A DNA stretch of 64,000 nt from Ophiura sarsii. Its lineage: Eukaryota > Echinodermata > Ophiuroidea > Amphilepidida > Ophiuridae. Location: NCBI GenBank assembly GCA_035610835.1, contig CM069448.1:2046001-2110000 (forward strand), in the 5' to 3' direction. Position numbers and translations under genes: made by a program. This document shows positions 50,201 through 58,188 of the stretch, one piece after another (position 1 is the stretch's first letter; each line of letters starts with the position of its first letter). The notes beneath the pieces are model-generated. The model did not search any database. It was given only the letters and a program-made list of their open reading frames with translations, and had not been told where the DNA came from.

Positions 50201-53200
50201 TACACAAACCTGCCGGTTGGTTAACCCCCTTTAGCAGTAATTCACTAAATTGTGGCCTATAACGTCTAAATGGAACATATCTTACGCAAGGCATTGTACA
50301 AAAATGATGAGCAAAATATGGGGTTTCCTACGATATCAAATATGTTGATGGGCAAAAAAACAGCAAAAGTGATCGGAACATCCGACTTTACCATTGCTGT
50401 GACTGGGGTTCTATAGTTGAATTGTTGATTTATTCACTGATTAATTAAGAAAAATATGTTTAACCATGTCGCACGGGTATTGCTTCAGGGACCATACATT
50501 TGCTGGTGCTGTATATGCAACTACAAAATGGTAACCATGGGAGCATTTTATGCCATTTATAACACCAGCAATCAGCGAAAGATTAAAGGTAGATGACCCG
50601 ATCACATTTTCGTAACACAGAATTATTTCAAACATACAGAGATTTTCATATCATATGAAAGCTCGTATTTTTCTCATCATCATACTGAAATTTGACGGCC
50701 TAATTCGGTATAATGACAGAGAAATCGACGAAATAGCGTTGAATTACCGCGAATGGTGGTTACCACCGATATAGTTTGTGTACTGCTCAATGGGTACAGT
50801 TCACAGCATCTTGTGCGTCTAAAATAAGAACCATAATAGCTATGCATCTCAAATTTTGGGACACAACGTTTTTAAGGATGACCTTTCATGTAGAATAGAA
50901 AACTTCAAGTTGAAAATCGGAACATCTACCTTTAACCTGGCAGTAAATTAATGTGATATGTCTAGTCATTGCATTTGCAACATACATACAACTAATATTA
51001 TTAGGCCATGACCAGCATAATACAGAATACGTCACGTATTTGTAGTTTTCTCCAAGGTCAATTATACCATCAATAACAAGCACAATAAACCAAAATATCT
51101 TCACGGGTGACACATTTTAAACATTTTTAACGTAGTCATTGTACAGCTTATACACATTACTTACAGAATTAGCAAATAGCACGATAAGAAATGCTCCCAC
51201 TACAATAACCAATGTACCTGTGTAACGAAATGATAAAGATTACAGATTTTACTTACTTAAATTTATAAATTAGACATAACAACAACAAAAATATCTGAAT
51301 AAGTTTGCCAGATCAGATACATTGTGTATTATTTATTGCATTATATTCCCTTCGTCTGTTTAGTTTAAAAGTGCGGGCATGTAGTTTCTCACCGGATGGC
51401 TAGAAATAAACTGTAATTGTTGGTTAGTTTCTACCTGAGTGTCTGCGTAATCAGTCCCAAATTGGCGAGAAATATTCGGTTTTTATCTCTCCGCGCGCAA
51501 AAGTATTTCAATCGCACGCCACGATAATACGGCCACATGCACGCGGTATTGGTCACACGCAGCTGTATAATGTGCGAAATTATAGTTCGATAAGAACTTT
51601 AAATTCTTAGTCAAAGTCTTAGTCAAACTCGTATAGCCTTCCGAGAGGATCATCGTACCATGATCGTACTTACCTAATGCATCTTGACACCGGAATTTTT
51701 CGCCAAGGAGAAATGTTGCTATATAGGTATTTGCTGGTGAATGAAAAAATACAATGAATAAAAGTTATTCGATATTTTCAAAATATACTAGCACTCGGTT
51801 ACCATACTTAGCGCTTTCCACGCGGCTATTAGTTTTACCGTACACAAAATAGATTTTTCAGAAACCTTTCCTAATTTTCAAGGTCTACCTCGACGATTAC
51901 TGAACCAATACTAGGGATGTTTGTACTTATTTCAATGCATTTCTCATGGTGATTCCAAATATGGTAATGAAATTCAATAAGTTTGACATTTTGAAACATT
52001 TTGTCAAAATTTGGAATGTCGTCTGCAGCCGCCTGCCGCATGGAAAGCGTTAGCAATAGCATTAATCTATATGTCGTGCAATTTTGATTAATCGCATCAA
52101 TGTAAATTCAAACCATGCATTTGATAATGCAGCGTCAAAACATGTTACACAAAAGATGACGAAGTGAACACAAAAGTGAAACATCACTTAATCTGTCGTT
52201 CATTAATGTGCAAAAAAAATTAAGTGGAATATTCAACGGTCAACATTTTGTTTCATTCTGAAAATTTAATTTTGCAATATTGATACCATTTCTTTATAAT
52301 GCATTTTCAACATTCACAAAAATTCTATTCGTTTTTGAGGTAATCAGTCAGCTGTAGAACGGGACCCCGTTTCAATTGAGGGCGCTCTAAAACGACGGGT
52401 GTACGTAACCAAGGTAACGCACACCCGTCAATTTGCGCAATGGTTGAATTTTCCCCTTTTACACCCAATTATCTGCATAAAAAGTAACTATCCATCGAGT
52501 TGAAGGCATCATAAGGTAACAGAACTCCTTGCGACATCCAGTTAGATGATTCAATTTAACCTTTGACCGCAACATCACACGACACAAGCTAAAATTATGT
52601 CTTTTTTGACCGGTTTGCAGCGATGAGATCACCATTTTCTAGACGAGATTACACCATTTTATAGAATTTTTAGGGTAAGAGTGATAATTTTTACATTAAA
52701 TATAAGCCATAGAGTATTCAGAAGTGATGGCTTTGTAACGGTTATCTCTTTGATAAGAGAGTTATTTCGTTGTTTAAAATCGGCAAAATCTGCTATTTAT
52801 GAATTTTTAGAATTACTGTGACGTGAGGCCGTTCCCTTGGAAACGCAGTCCCGTTCTCAAGCCCGCCCTCTATTGAAAAGTGGTTTTTGTTCGTATTCTG
52901 ACGGGCGACGGACTTCCGTCACTTGACGAATTGCCGTGTAAAAAATGACGGCAGTGCGTCACTAAATAGAGCGCCCTCAATTGAAACGGGGCCCCGTTCT
53001 ACAGCTGACTGATAATAATAATTAATATTCGAATTGAACTTCTTGCCAGTTAACTGGCCGATTGAAAGGGGCCAGATTTTGAGGGGTTTTCAGCAGGAGG
53101 ATAGTGAACAAATGGGAAAGTATTATTAAAGGGAAAAGAAAAAAACTCTGGACGCTCACTCAAAGCGGATGTTTGAGAATTTTTCTCTACCAAATATGCA

Positions 53201-56200
53201 AAGAGGGTTTGCCATCTTTGTCCCATACTCAACCACTACTGTGGTTGTTCCGAACGGGGCTAAGAGGATTTGTTAAGAGCCTGTCCGTCTCCCATCATTG
53301 TCCCATACTCACCCACTACTGTGATTGTTCCGAGTGGGGCTAAAGGGTTTGTTAAGAGCGGCCTGTCCGTCTCCCATCATTGTCCCATACTCACCCACTA
53401 CTGTGGTTGTTCCGAGTGGGGCTACTACTGACGCGGGGGCAAAGCCATACGCCATGAAATTGCCCACTTCTCCAAATATCATGAGCGCAATAGCGAACAG
53501 CCATAACTTGCTTCGTAGGTAGCCGTATTCTTTCAGGAAAGACGATGATTGGTTGGTGGTGTTTGAGGACGGATCAGTGGTTTCTTGTGTGTTCCTTTCG
53601 GTTATTTCTGCTTGTGTTTGTAGTCGGGTTAACGCATATTTCTATACACAAATTACCAAATGAAAAAAATTGATAGAGATAAACTATTAAAAGATTGAAA
53701 GCCCGATTGAAAGATACTACTTTAGAACTAAATGTATGCATCTTGTATACGGAGACCATTATTATAGTTACACGTAGGCAACAAAGAACACACCAGATGT
53801 ACGGGCCTGACCGACCCATTTTTTTAGAAATTGGTGAACAACATGTTCACGTGCAAATGAATATCGATCCAAAAAGATATTTGCTTGTCGAAAAACGGCA
53901 ACATTTTCAGTGATTTTTTAAAAATAAATCACGTTAATATTCAATGGAAAATAAGAAATAGTCCGACCGACCGTGTCAACCTGAGAGGTCCGTTTGCCTG
54001 ATGTATTACAGGGACTATCTTTTCGTCGCCTTAACCCTTACAGCCCCACACCCCATGAAATCCCATTTCCCAGCCTGTCGGTTCCACCTGCCGCTGAGGT
54101 TTTTGGGTGAAATAATGGCCCCGGGCTACATAGCTGGGCGAATACACTCGCCCAGCATAGCTCCCCCCGTGGCTCACTTGGTAGAGCGTTGGACTTGTAA
54201 CCGAGAGGTCGTGGGTTCAAACCCCGGGGAGTGGCACCTCTTGTTGTGTGTGTTTTTTTTGCTTGAAAAAAATTTCGTTGGAAAATCCACCGGGAGTGTT
54301 AGGGTTATTGAACGATTTTTGTTCTTCTTTTTCATTTTCACTTTTTTTCTCTAATTTCACCTTGATTAACCCTTACAGCCCCACACCCCATGAAATCCCA
54401 TTTCCCAGCCTGTCGGTTCCACCTGCCGCTGAGGTTTTTGGGTGAAATAATGGCCCCGGGCTACATAGCTCCCCCCGTGGCTCACTTGGTAGAGCGTTGG
54501 ACTTGTAACCGAGAGGTCGTGGGTTCAAACCCCGGGGCGTGGCACCTCTTGTTGTGTGTGTTTTTTTTGCTTGAAAAAGATTTCGTTGGAAAATCCACCG
54601 GGAGTGTTAGGGTTATGGCAAATTTTCACTTGCTTTGGGCGCATTCGTGCGCAAAATATATGTTATAGACTGGGTGGGCTGCTTGGCATTTTGGCTCCTT
54701 CCCCGGAAATGATGTCTGACTCCAGTGACATCTTCACGACAGTGCCAGTGTAGGGTTGATCGACAATGATATCCGTCATGAGGGCACATCCGTATCATTC
54801 ATAAAGTCTATAGTCATTCATTTTGTACATCATTTCAAAGTGCAAGGCTTTACACTACAGAGCATGTGAACAAATGTGAACGAAATACTAATCGTTTAAT
54901 GTAACAAAAAAGGCTTGTCCCTTCTTGCTATGCATGAGCATTAAACCATAAAACAGTGACTGTGAAAGAGCTGCACGTGCTTTATTAAAAGCGCATGATA
55001 TTGAATCCATGATAAGTTCAGGTGCTATCATAGTCGTGTATTTTAATAGGCATGTTACAAACGGTTAATCGTTATTATTTATACTTATTGGAATTACTTT
55101 ATTACTCTTTTCATCCGGTGTGCAGCTAATACAAAATATAAATTTTAAGATGGATGCATGTGTCAGCAACAAAAACATAAAAAAGCCAATGGCAGTCTAC
55201 ATGCTTCTATAAAAAAATCCAGTTAGGAATTTGAAAGGGAAATTATATTATGTTGATAACTATCAAATATATGTAGCTTTTGTTTCAAACAAGTCCATAT
55301 TATTAAAAACATTGTTTCCTGGTAAGTCATTGGCTGTAAGAGATTTTGGACTAACATAAGCGTTTAAATTTCATATTGTCCATGAACAATATGAATTTAA
55401 ACACTATTCTAAAATCTGTTTTGAAGCATGGATAATCTACAATTCTAAATCCATCTCATGAATATGCATGTACAATGGCAAGTTGGTTACTACGCCGTAT
55501 AGCCCTATGAACCGCAAGCAGTTGCTTATTATATGGGGATTAATACTAGTAATACGATCAAAGCAATGTACAGTGTGGTTCAATAAAACGTTGACAGTTT
55601 TTTGAAGCGATTTTTTTTTTGAAATTCTGTAGATTTAAGAAAAATCTTTTTTCAATATTCATCAACTATATGATCTTGACCATCTATCCTGAAAATATCG
55701 TTACAAATAACCTTACGGTTTCAAAATAAAAGCTATTTGAACAAAGTCTGTCCCATTTCACTCTGTCCACGGGTACTGATTTCGCGACGTTACAACAAGT
55801 GTGGTTCAATAAAACGTTGACAGTTTTTCAAGCAAAGCCATATTTTTCACAATTGTGGGATTTGGTTTAATTTTTTTTTACATATTCCTCACAAATGTCA
55901 TCTTGGCCATCTATGCTAAAAATCTCAATGTTAATAATGCTATGGCGGCAAAAATCATATGTTGATAAAATTAACAGAGTAAGTAGGAAACATGTTCCCC
56001 ATTATATCGCAGGCGTTAGCCTTGGACTGCAATATTTGTTCATAATTGTTATTATTATTTTCCAAACACAGTAAAAATCTTTCTGGGACACCCTGTATGT
56101 ATATAATTGATTTGGCAGCTACCTTAAAACCCTTTCGGATCCACAAAACGCCACAGCGTTCCTAGGAAGTAAAGAAATACTTAAAAAAACATTAAAATAA

Positions 56201-58188
56201 TGTTTCTCAAAAATGGAACAACCCATATACTTAAGTTTGGTATCATTTTAAAGCTTGAAATGTCTTTTACAGCTTTAAGCAGAGAGCAAGGACATTACAA
56301 ATGAAGCAGCATTGCTATGATATGAGTCAATCTTAAAGGTCAATGGTTAAAATTGGAACCCTAAATTTAATTCGGATCCGAAAGGGTTTTAAGCATTTTG
56401 ATGGGGTAGGTGGGAAATGTTACCATTTATCTATTCATATAATGTCTTACCTGTAAATTCATTGATATACTGATGAGTAAATTACCAACAATCGCTAAAG
56501 TAGCTCCAATTATCATGCCCTAAAATTTAAAATAAAAGGAACGCTATCAAAGACTGGAATAGGCTTCCTGAAAACATTAAAGCCATCTCGCTGAATCCAA
56601 TTTTTAAAAAAGATGCTAAAGCTCACCTTATCGATCACATGCATGTCTAGTTTTAAATTCCAATCGGTTTTAATGTCTGGTTAGGTGTTTTTTTATGTCT
56701 GTATATATATAAGTATCTTCTTATTTGTATCTATAAGGACCCCTTTGGAAATAAGATTTTTAGCTGAAAGGGATATCCTTAGCAGTTTATCATCATGTTT
56801 TGCCGTAAATACGGTAAATGCACGCTTATCTGTATTTTATCGTTTTATATGTGTATCGTGTGCAATTATGTTAGATGATAATATTATGCTGAATAAAATC
56901 AAATTAAATCAAATCAAGGTTACTATTGAAGGACCAATGATACAAATTCGCGTTCGTTTTAACAAACCATGTATTGAAATTGTGGGTTTAGTGAGTTAGT
57001 GACTCGTTAGTGATCATTGGACCTTTTCCATTCAACACAAATAGTTCATTTTATTTTATGTCAAAAAAACAGAAAGCCTATACATTCATTATACGTATTC
57101 AAGGTCGATGGAAATAGTTCTAGTGATAGAAATTTAAATAGGATTGAGAATGTAGACAAATTGTACAGTGCACGAAACAGCTAGAGTTCGTTGTTAAACC
57201 AATAAACCATTCAAATATACGTAAATCTGAAAGAACGTGTGCAAACAAAATGTATTATGTCTGTGCAAACCTTGAGAACAAATTATCAGTTGATTTTGTT
57301 AATAATTAGCTTAATTACTAAACTTTAATAATAGTACAAGTATTAAAACGTGGGCCTAATGTATGGCGCTTGCATATTGGGAGGTCGTAGTAATCATCCT
57401 CCACCACCTCCTAGATGATAATGCATGGAGTACAATTCCAATCGCCGGGTACACTATTATTGATTGACGTGATTGGTATTGTACCAGATTGTACTCTGTA
57501 CATTTGTATAGGTGGTGGAGGATGAATTGAACTAAGGACCTTCCATGCAAGTTCCCAATTACTTGGAAAAGTTTCAATGTCACGTAGAGATTTAAAGGAA
57601 TAAACAAACCTAAATGTTAAACGTCATTAATCATCTTTTCAGACCTATGCAAACATTTTATTAATTCAATTACAAGTAGTATATCAACCTATAATATCGC
57701 CATGGTGACGGTTTTTAACTTCGACGAGTTGCGTGTATCGGTATAAACAGTCTTAGTCTAAGCAGGGAAGGTGAGGGTTGGTATGAGTAAATAAGCAGTC
57801 GTAGTCAGTCTATGCAGGGAAGGTGAGGTATATGGCAACATGAGAAGCAAGGACGCTCTAATTTTATGTCTTGGATGCGAAGTGCATCATGTGCGTAACG
57901 CGTGCGTGCGAGAAAACCGCTTCCGCGTTACCAAAATCTCTCGCGTACGGTTGGAATACTTTTGAAGGAGGAGAGATAAATTTTTTTAGAAATCTCGCTA
58001 ATTAGGAAGTGTTCATACTTTATACATTTAATATTAAAAATTACCTGATTATCCAGAACCAGGGTGTGAAACTTTCCCATCTCGTCCATTTGTCGTCGAT
58101 GTACGAGTCTCAGGCGACGGCTGAATACTGATGTGTGGGGGTGTGTAGGGGTGTGTGTTAGTAGACAAGTAGCAGCAAGACCAGACAT
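34946..58188 (-). CDS. NIPA-like (DUF803) magnesium transporter, complete, 13 coding exons
   Basis: This encodes a multi-pass membrane protein of the NIPA/SLC57 family, known for Mg2+ transport, with the pattern nearest NIPAL2/NIPAL3. Exons (descending): 58045..58188, 56451..56519, 53395..53641, 51674..51733, 51165..51217, 49191..49259, 48158..48254, 44537..44672, 43423..43511, 42977..43040, 37685..37788, 36964..37070, 34946..35251. They sum to 1545 bases, 514 codons plus stop, with all phases matching. About nine hydrophobic segments are visible, from residue 50 to about 354. Family blocks: GNLLISISMNLQKY (60-73), GEVGNFMAYGFAPASVVAPL (128-147), NTYIATFLLGEKF (155-167), QVRYVTEAMQYYNATVVVP (290-308), FFYGEF (324-329), FLGVFFISS (348-356). 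The N-terminal ~48 residues and a hydrophilic tail of ~155 residues are extra; NIPAL2/3 are about 370-410 residues. Start chosen as the first ATG after an in-frame stop; a second Met lies at residue 34. Confidence 0.95.
35345..35539. mobile_element. hAT MITE with 8 bp target duplication
   Basis: Ends CAGTGGTTCCCAACC / GTTGGAAACCACTG and exact duplication TTTTACAC (35337-35344, 35540-35547). It sits in intron 12, about 90 bases before the acceptor of exon 13. Confidence 0.93.
35669..36668. mobile_element. Foldback element with TA flanks, carrying a nested MITE
   Basis: Ends AGGGGGTGTGG...CAACCCCCT with TA on both sides. Long arms match, e.g. CATAGCCTCCGTAAAACTG and AAGATAACTAAAAATATATT with their complements. 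The TTAA MITE 36248-36603 lies inside the right arm. Confidence 0.8.
36248..36603. mobile_element. TTAA-flanked MITE, AGGTAGAT family
   Basis: Ends AGGTAGATAACCCGATCACA / complement; TTAA at 36244-36247 and 36604-36607. Nested in the 35669-36668 foldback. Closest to the copy at 50587, which is in the opposite orientation. Confidence 0.92.
36964..37070 (-). CDS. NIPA-like coding exon 12 (residues 378-413)
   Basis: (Q)FLEPSCEFPCYNEMI...HEEEVPLLLGQEKPVTR. Acceptor ATCCTAG, donor CGA|GTAAGT. Cytosolic tail, with an acidic-dileucine-like EEEVPLLL. Confidence 0.85.
37685..37788 (-). CDS. NIPA-like coding exon 11 (residues 343-378)
   Basis: CSFSFLGVFFISSGRTSEDP then an acidic Ser-rich stretch ending DDVDTGD. 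Acceptor TCACAACAG, donor GACC|GTAAGT. Last membrane segment and start of the tail. Confidence 0.92.
38247..40262 (-). pseudogene. Decayed CR1/L2-type LINE, reverse transcriptase
   Basis: Minus-strand pieces in shifting frames: [73 protein letters not shown] (catalytic, 39545-39556 region), KLKLNPDKTEFFYY, and the C-terminal end GDRAFSVAAPIQWNKIPV. The 3' tail with GCATTTATAACGCGCC is at about 38255. 5'-truncated, with several frameshifts and an internal inverted duplication. In intron 10 of the NIPA-like gene. Confidence 0.88.
38564..38925. repeat. Inverted duplication inside the LINE remnant
   Basis: About 68 bases starting TCTAGAATGGCAATACCGTG are repeated in reverse complement at 38857-38925; the ~220 bases between are foreign to the LINE coding frame. 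Confidence 0.8.
41576..42621. mobile_element. 1.05 kb element with CACTGAAAGCC ends and GACTC repeats
   Basis: Ends CACTGAAAGCCAAACTGGAG / complement, AG on both sides (41574-41575, 42622-42623). Inside: an inverted pair of GGGAGTCCAGCCTACATGTG arms and a 22-base tandem array at about 42216-42570. No transposase frame. In intron 10. Confidence 0.88.
42216..42570 (+). repeat. 22 bp self-complementary minisatellite
   Basis: Unit GGATGACTCCTTTGGAGAGT plus CA, about 14-15 units with variants. Each unit can fold (GACTC-C-TTT-G-GAG-AGTC). Part of the CACTGAAAG element. Confidence 0.9.
42751..42845 (-). repeat. LINE 3'-tail remnant
   Basis: (AAT)n, ACCGCATTTTTATAGCGCTT and ATGCGCTTTACAAGCATAAA; near copy of 3976-4090. 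Confidence 0.6.
42977..43040 (-). CDS. NIPA-like coding exon 10 (residues 322-343)
   Basis: (G)IFFYGEFDDLTFLQVVIFVF(G). Acceptor CACCCAG, donor TTGG|GTAAGT. The FYxEF motif is a family feature. Confidence 0.93.
43423..43511 (-). CDS. NIPA-like coding exon 9 (residues 292-322)
   Basis: (R)YVTEAMQYYNATVVVPTFFV then FFTLSAILA(G). Acceptor TTAATAG, donor GCAG|GTAAGT, phase 1 out. Confidence 0.95.
44537..44672 (-). CDS. NIPA-like coding exon 8 (residues 247-292)
   Basis: SVTVIAAKALSGMINLTVLG then DSQLNYVIFYVMIIIIPITG and VLQV. Acceptor CATTTCAG, donor TTAG|GTAAGC, phase 2 out. The donor at the second GT is required by the frame of exon 9. Confidence 0.93.
44701..45553. repeat. Duplicated block around intron 7 with partial exon-8 echo
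   Basis: 44701-44805 and 45449-45553 are near-identical direct copies (AAGAAAGCTAAGAAAAAGG...ATGTTATCAGGGGTAATAA). 44817-44865 repeats the acceptor and 5' end of exon 8 with the AG changed (CATTTCAT). Part of the interval is an inverted Penelope fragment. Confidence 0.8.
44966..45157 (-). pseudogene. Penelope-like 3' fragment, inverted copy
   Basis: The reverse complement matches 47735-47885 (GTTAGACGGTTTCGTCTTAC / GAAACCGTCTAACATGTGAG region, CTCGCGGGAAAAACAAGTGG). Noncoding remnant. Confidence 0.75.
46806..47027 (+). mobile_element. CTTTCCACGCGG-family MITE copy
   Basis: TTAA at 46802-46805 then CACTTTCCACGCGGCAGGCG; right end decayed (AATAGCCGCGTAGTCACTC). In intron 7. Confidence 0.7.
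47333..47852 (+). pseudogene. Penelope-like element GIY-YIG endonuclease remnant
   Basis: The plus strand encodes CVYKILCHSCDKVYVGETAC...TRLNEHKKDA, then, after frameshifts, YDKHKRWIRESIWIRRRG and NRDEGIYFLNHVYDPLL. This order (C-Y-I-C-C-YVGET, then W-E-IWIR, then NRDEG-Y-LSH-YDPLL) is the GIY-YIG endonuclease region of Penelope-like retroelements. The reverse transcriptase part is absent and at least two frame breaks are present. Intron 7 of the NIPA-like gene, antisense to it. Confidence 0.82.
48158..48254 (-). CDS. NIPA-like coding exon 7 (residues 215-247)
   Basis: GVEVILFVVMNYLLFHRRIK then HVVIYILSAALL. Acceptor TTTCCAG, donor TTAG|GTAAGT, phase 1 out. Confidence 0.93.
48365..48790 (-). 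pseudogene. LINE C-terminal remnant with tail
   Basis: The minus strand reads SYRSWGDRAFTIAAPRLWNS then LPNHIRG...FKTGLKTHL, the C-terminus of CR1/L2-type ORF2, followed by a GCGCGCATTATAAATG tail with (ATT)n at 48370-48390. In intron 6. Confidence 0.78.
48835..48953 (+). mobile_element. CTTTCCACGCGG-family MITE, internally deleted
   Basis: TTAA at 48831-48834 and 48954-48957; ends AACTTTCTACGCGGC / GCCGCGTGGAAAGTG. Only 119 bases; the middle is missing relative to 46806 and 51812. Confidence 0.85.
49191..49259 (-). CDS. NIPA-like coding exon 6 (residues 192-214)
   Basis: DDVRLDAVAIYHHLVRWPFL-IYI. Acceptor TCTAACAG, donor ATT|GTAAGT, phase 0 at both ends. Confidence 0.9.
49405..50386. mobile_element. 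AGGTAG-family MITE split by a mariner-like insertion
   Basis: The outer parts (AGGTAGGTGTTCCGATTGCT to about 49455 and 50090 onward, with TGAGTAGTACACAAACCTGC) match 7708-8057. Flanking TTAA is degraded. The insert is 49456-50089. In intron 5. Confidence 0.8.
49456..50089. mobile_element. Mariner-like MITE, CGAGGGGTATTCAATAAATA ends
   Basis: TA on both sides (49454-49455, 50090-50091). Ends CGAGGGGTATTCAATAAATA / complement; further arms GAACCGTGACACGTGTC and complement. CGAGGG termini with TA duplication are typical of Tc1/mariner. No transposase frame. Confidence 0.88.
50587..50931. mobile_element. TTAA-flanked MITE, AGGTAGAT family
   Basis: TTAA at 50583-50586 and 50932-50935. Starts AGGTAGATGACCCGATCACA. 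Reverse-oriented near copy of 36248-36603. In intron 5, just 3' of exon 5 on the plus map. Confidence 0.92.
51165..51217 (-). CDS. NIPA-like coding exon 5 (residues 174-191)
   Basis: (G)TLVIVVGAFLIVLFANS, one membrane helix. Acceptor TTACACAG, donor TCT|GTAAGT, phase 0 out. Confidence 0.9.
51674..51733 (-). CDS. NIPA-like coding exon 4 (residues 154-174)
   Basis: (A)NTYIATFLLGEKFRCQDAL(G). Acceptor TTCACCAG, donor TTAG|GTAAGT. Confidence 0.93.
51812..52049 (-). mobile_element. CTTTCCACGCGG-family MITE with TTAG flanks
   Basis: Ends CGCTTTCCACGCGGC / complement, TTAG on both sides (51808-51811, 52050-52053). Fullest inverse copy, with GTCGTCTGCAGCCGCCTGCC near the right end. Confidence 0.85.
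52345..53011. mobile_element. 667 bp element with CAGTCAGCTGTAGAACGGG ends
   Basis: Inverted ends of about 44 bases (CAGTCAGCTGTAGAACGGGA; CAATTGAGGGCGCTCT). AT flanks both sides. No ORF. In intron 3, about 380 bases before the donor of exon 3 on the plus map. Confidence 0.85.
53214..53423 (-). repeat. Tandem copies of the exon 3 donor region
   Basis: Units at 53214-53293 and 53294-53375, then the real junction at 53376-53423 (period 80-82). Each has CCCATACTCA-C-CACTACTGTG and GTTCCGA-CGGGGCTA. The middle copy keeps a GTGAGT donor; the outer one has TTGAGT. Confidence 0.92.
53395..53641 (-). CDS. NIPA-like coding exon 3 (residues 72-154)
   Basis: KYALTRLQ, a Ser/Thr/Asn-rich loop, then LRSKLWLFAIALMIFGEVGN and the FAPASVVAPLG block. 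Acceptor GTATAG, donor GTGG|GTGAGT, phase 1. Its donor end is echoed twice in the next intron. Confidence 0.95.
54163..54235 (+). tRNA. tRNA-Thr(UGU)-like gene, degenerate, copy 1
   Basis: D-arm GGCTCACTTGGTAGAGC, anticodon loop CTTGTAA (UGU) and TTC-A-A loop GTGGGTTCAAACCCC are clear. The anticodon stem has two mismatches and the acceptor pairs poorly, so it is probably tRNA-derived rather than functional. T8 lies 15 bases downstream. Confidence 0.45.
54471..54543 (+). tRNA. tRNA-Thr(UGU)-like gene, degenerate, copy 2
   Basis: Identical to copy 1 except one base near the 3' end (GGGGCG versus GGGGAG). Same stem mismatches. Confidence 0.45.
55565..56100. repeat. Two direct GTGTGGTTCAATAAAACGTT blocks
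   Basis: The phrase GTGGTTCAATAAAACGTTGACAG occurs (as near copies) at 55575 and 55801. GGGACACCCTGTA at 56087 resembles a mariner-type end. Boundaries are not resolved. In intron 2. Confidence 0.5.
56451..56519 (-). CDS. NIPA-like coding exon 2 (residues 49-71)
   Basis: GMIIGATLAIVGNLLISISM-NLQ, the first membrane segment. Acceptor TTTTAG, donor CAG|GTAAGA, phase 0. Confidence 0.93.
56529..56915 (+). pseudogene. Non-LTR retroelement C-terminal remnant
   Basis: The plus strand reads RNAIKDWNRLPENIKAIS then FKKDAKAHLIDHMHV-stop, the end of a LINE reverse-transcriptase ORF, followed by an AT-rich 3' region ending in AAATCAAATTAAATCAAATC. In intron 1, next to exon 2. Confidence 0.65.
57391..57527. 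repeat. Short inverted repeat
   Basis: ATCATCCTCCACCACCT and its complement AGGTGGTGGAGGATGA enclose about 100 bases. In intron 1. Confidence 0.65.
58045..58188 (-). CDS. NIPA-like coding exon 1 (residues 1-48)
   Basis: ATG MSGLAATCLL to ...HTLVLDNQ, donor CAG|GTAATT, phase 0. TGA is in frame 21 bases upstream of ATG. Poorly conserved, so the start could instead be Met34 (MDEMGKF). Confidence 0.75.

Larger units (their letters stand above)
54031..54616 (+). repeat. Tandem duplication of a tRNA-containing unit
   Basis: Copy 1 is 54031-54308 and copy 2 is 54366-54616. Both start TTAACCCTTACAGCCCCACA and end GGAGTGTTAGGGTTAT; copy 1 has 27 extra bases with GGGCG...CGCCC just before the tRNA-like part. 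Confidence 0.93.

Noticed and set aside
54001..54354. 117-residue plus-strand frame
   Set aside because: It reads through the duplicated tRNA-like unit; the same peptide recurs in the second copy.
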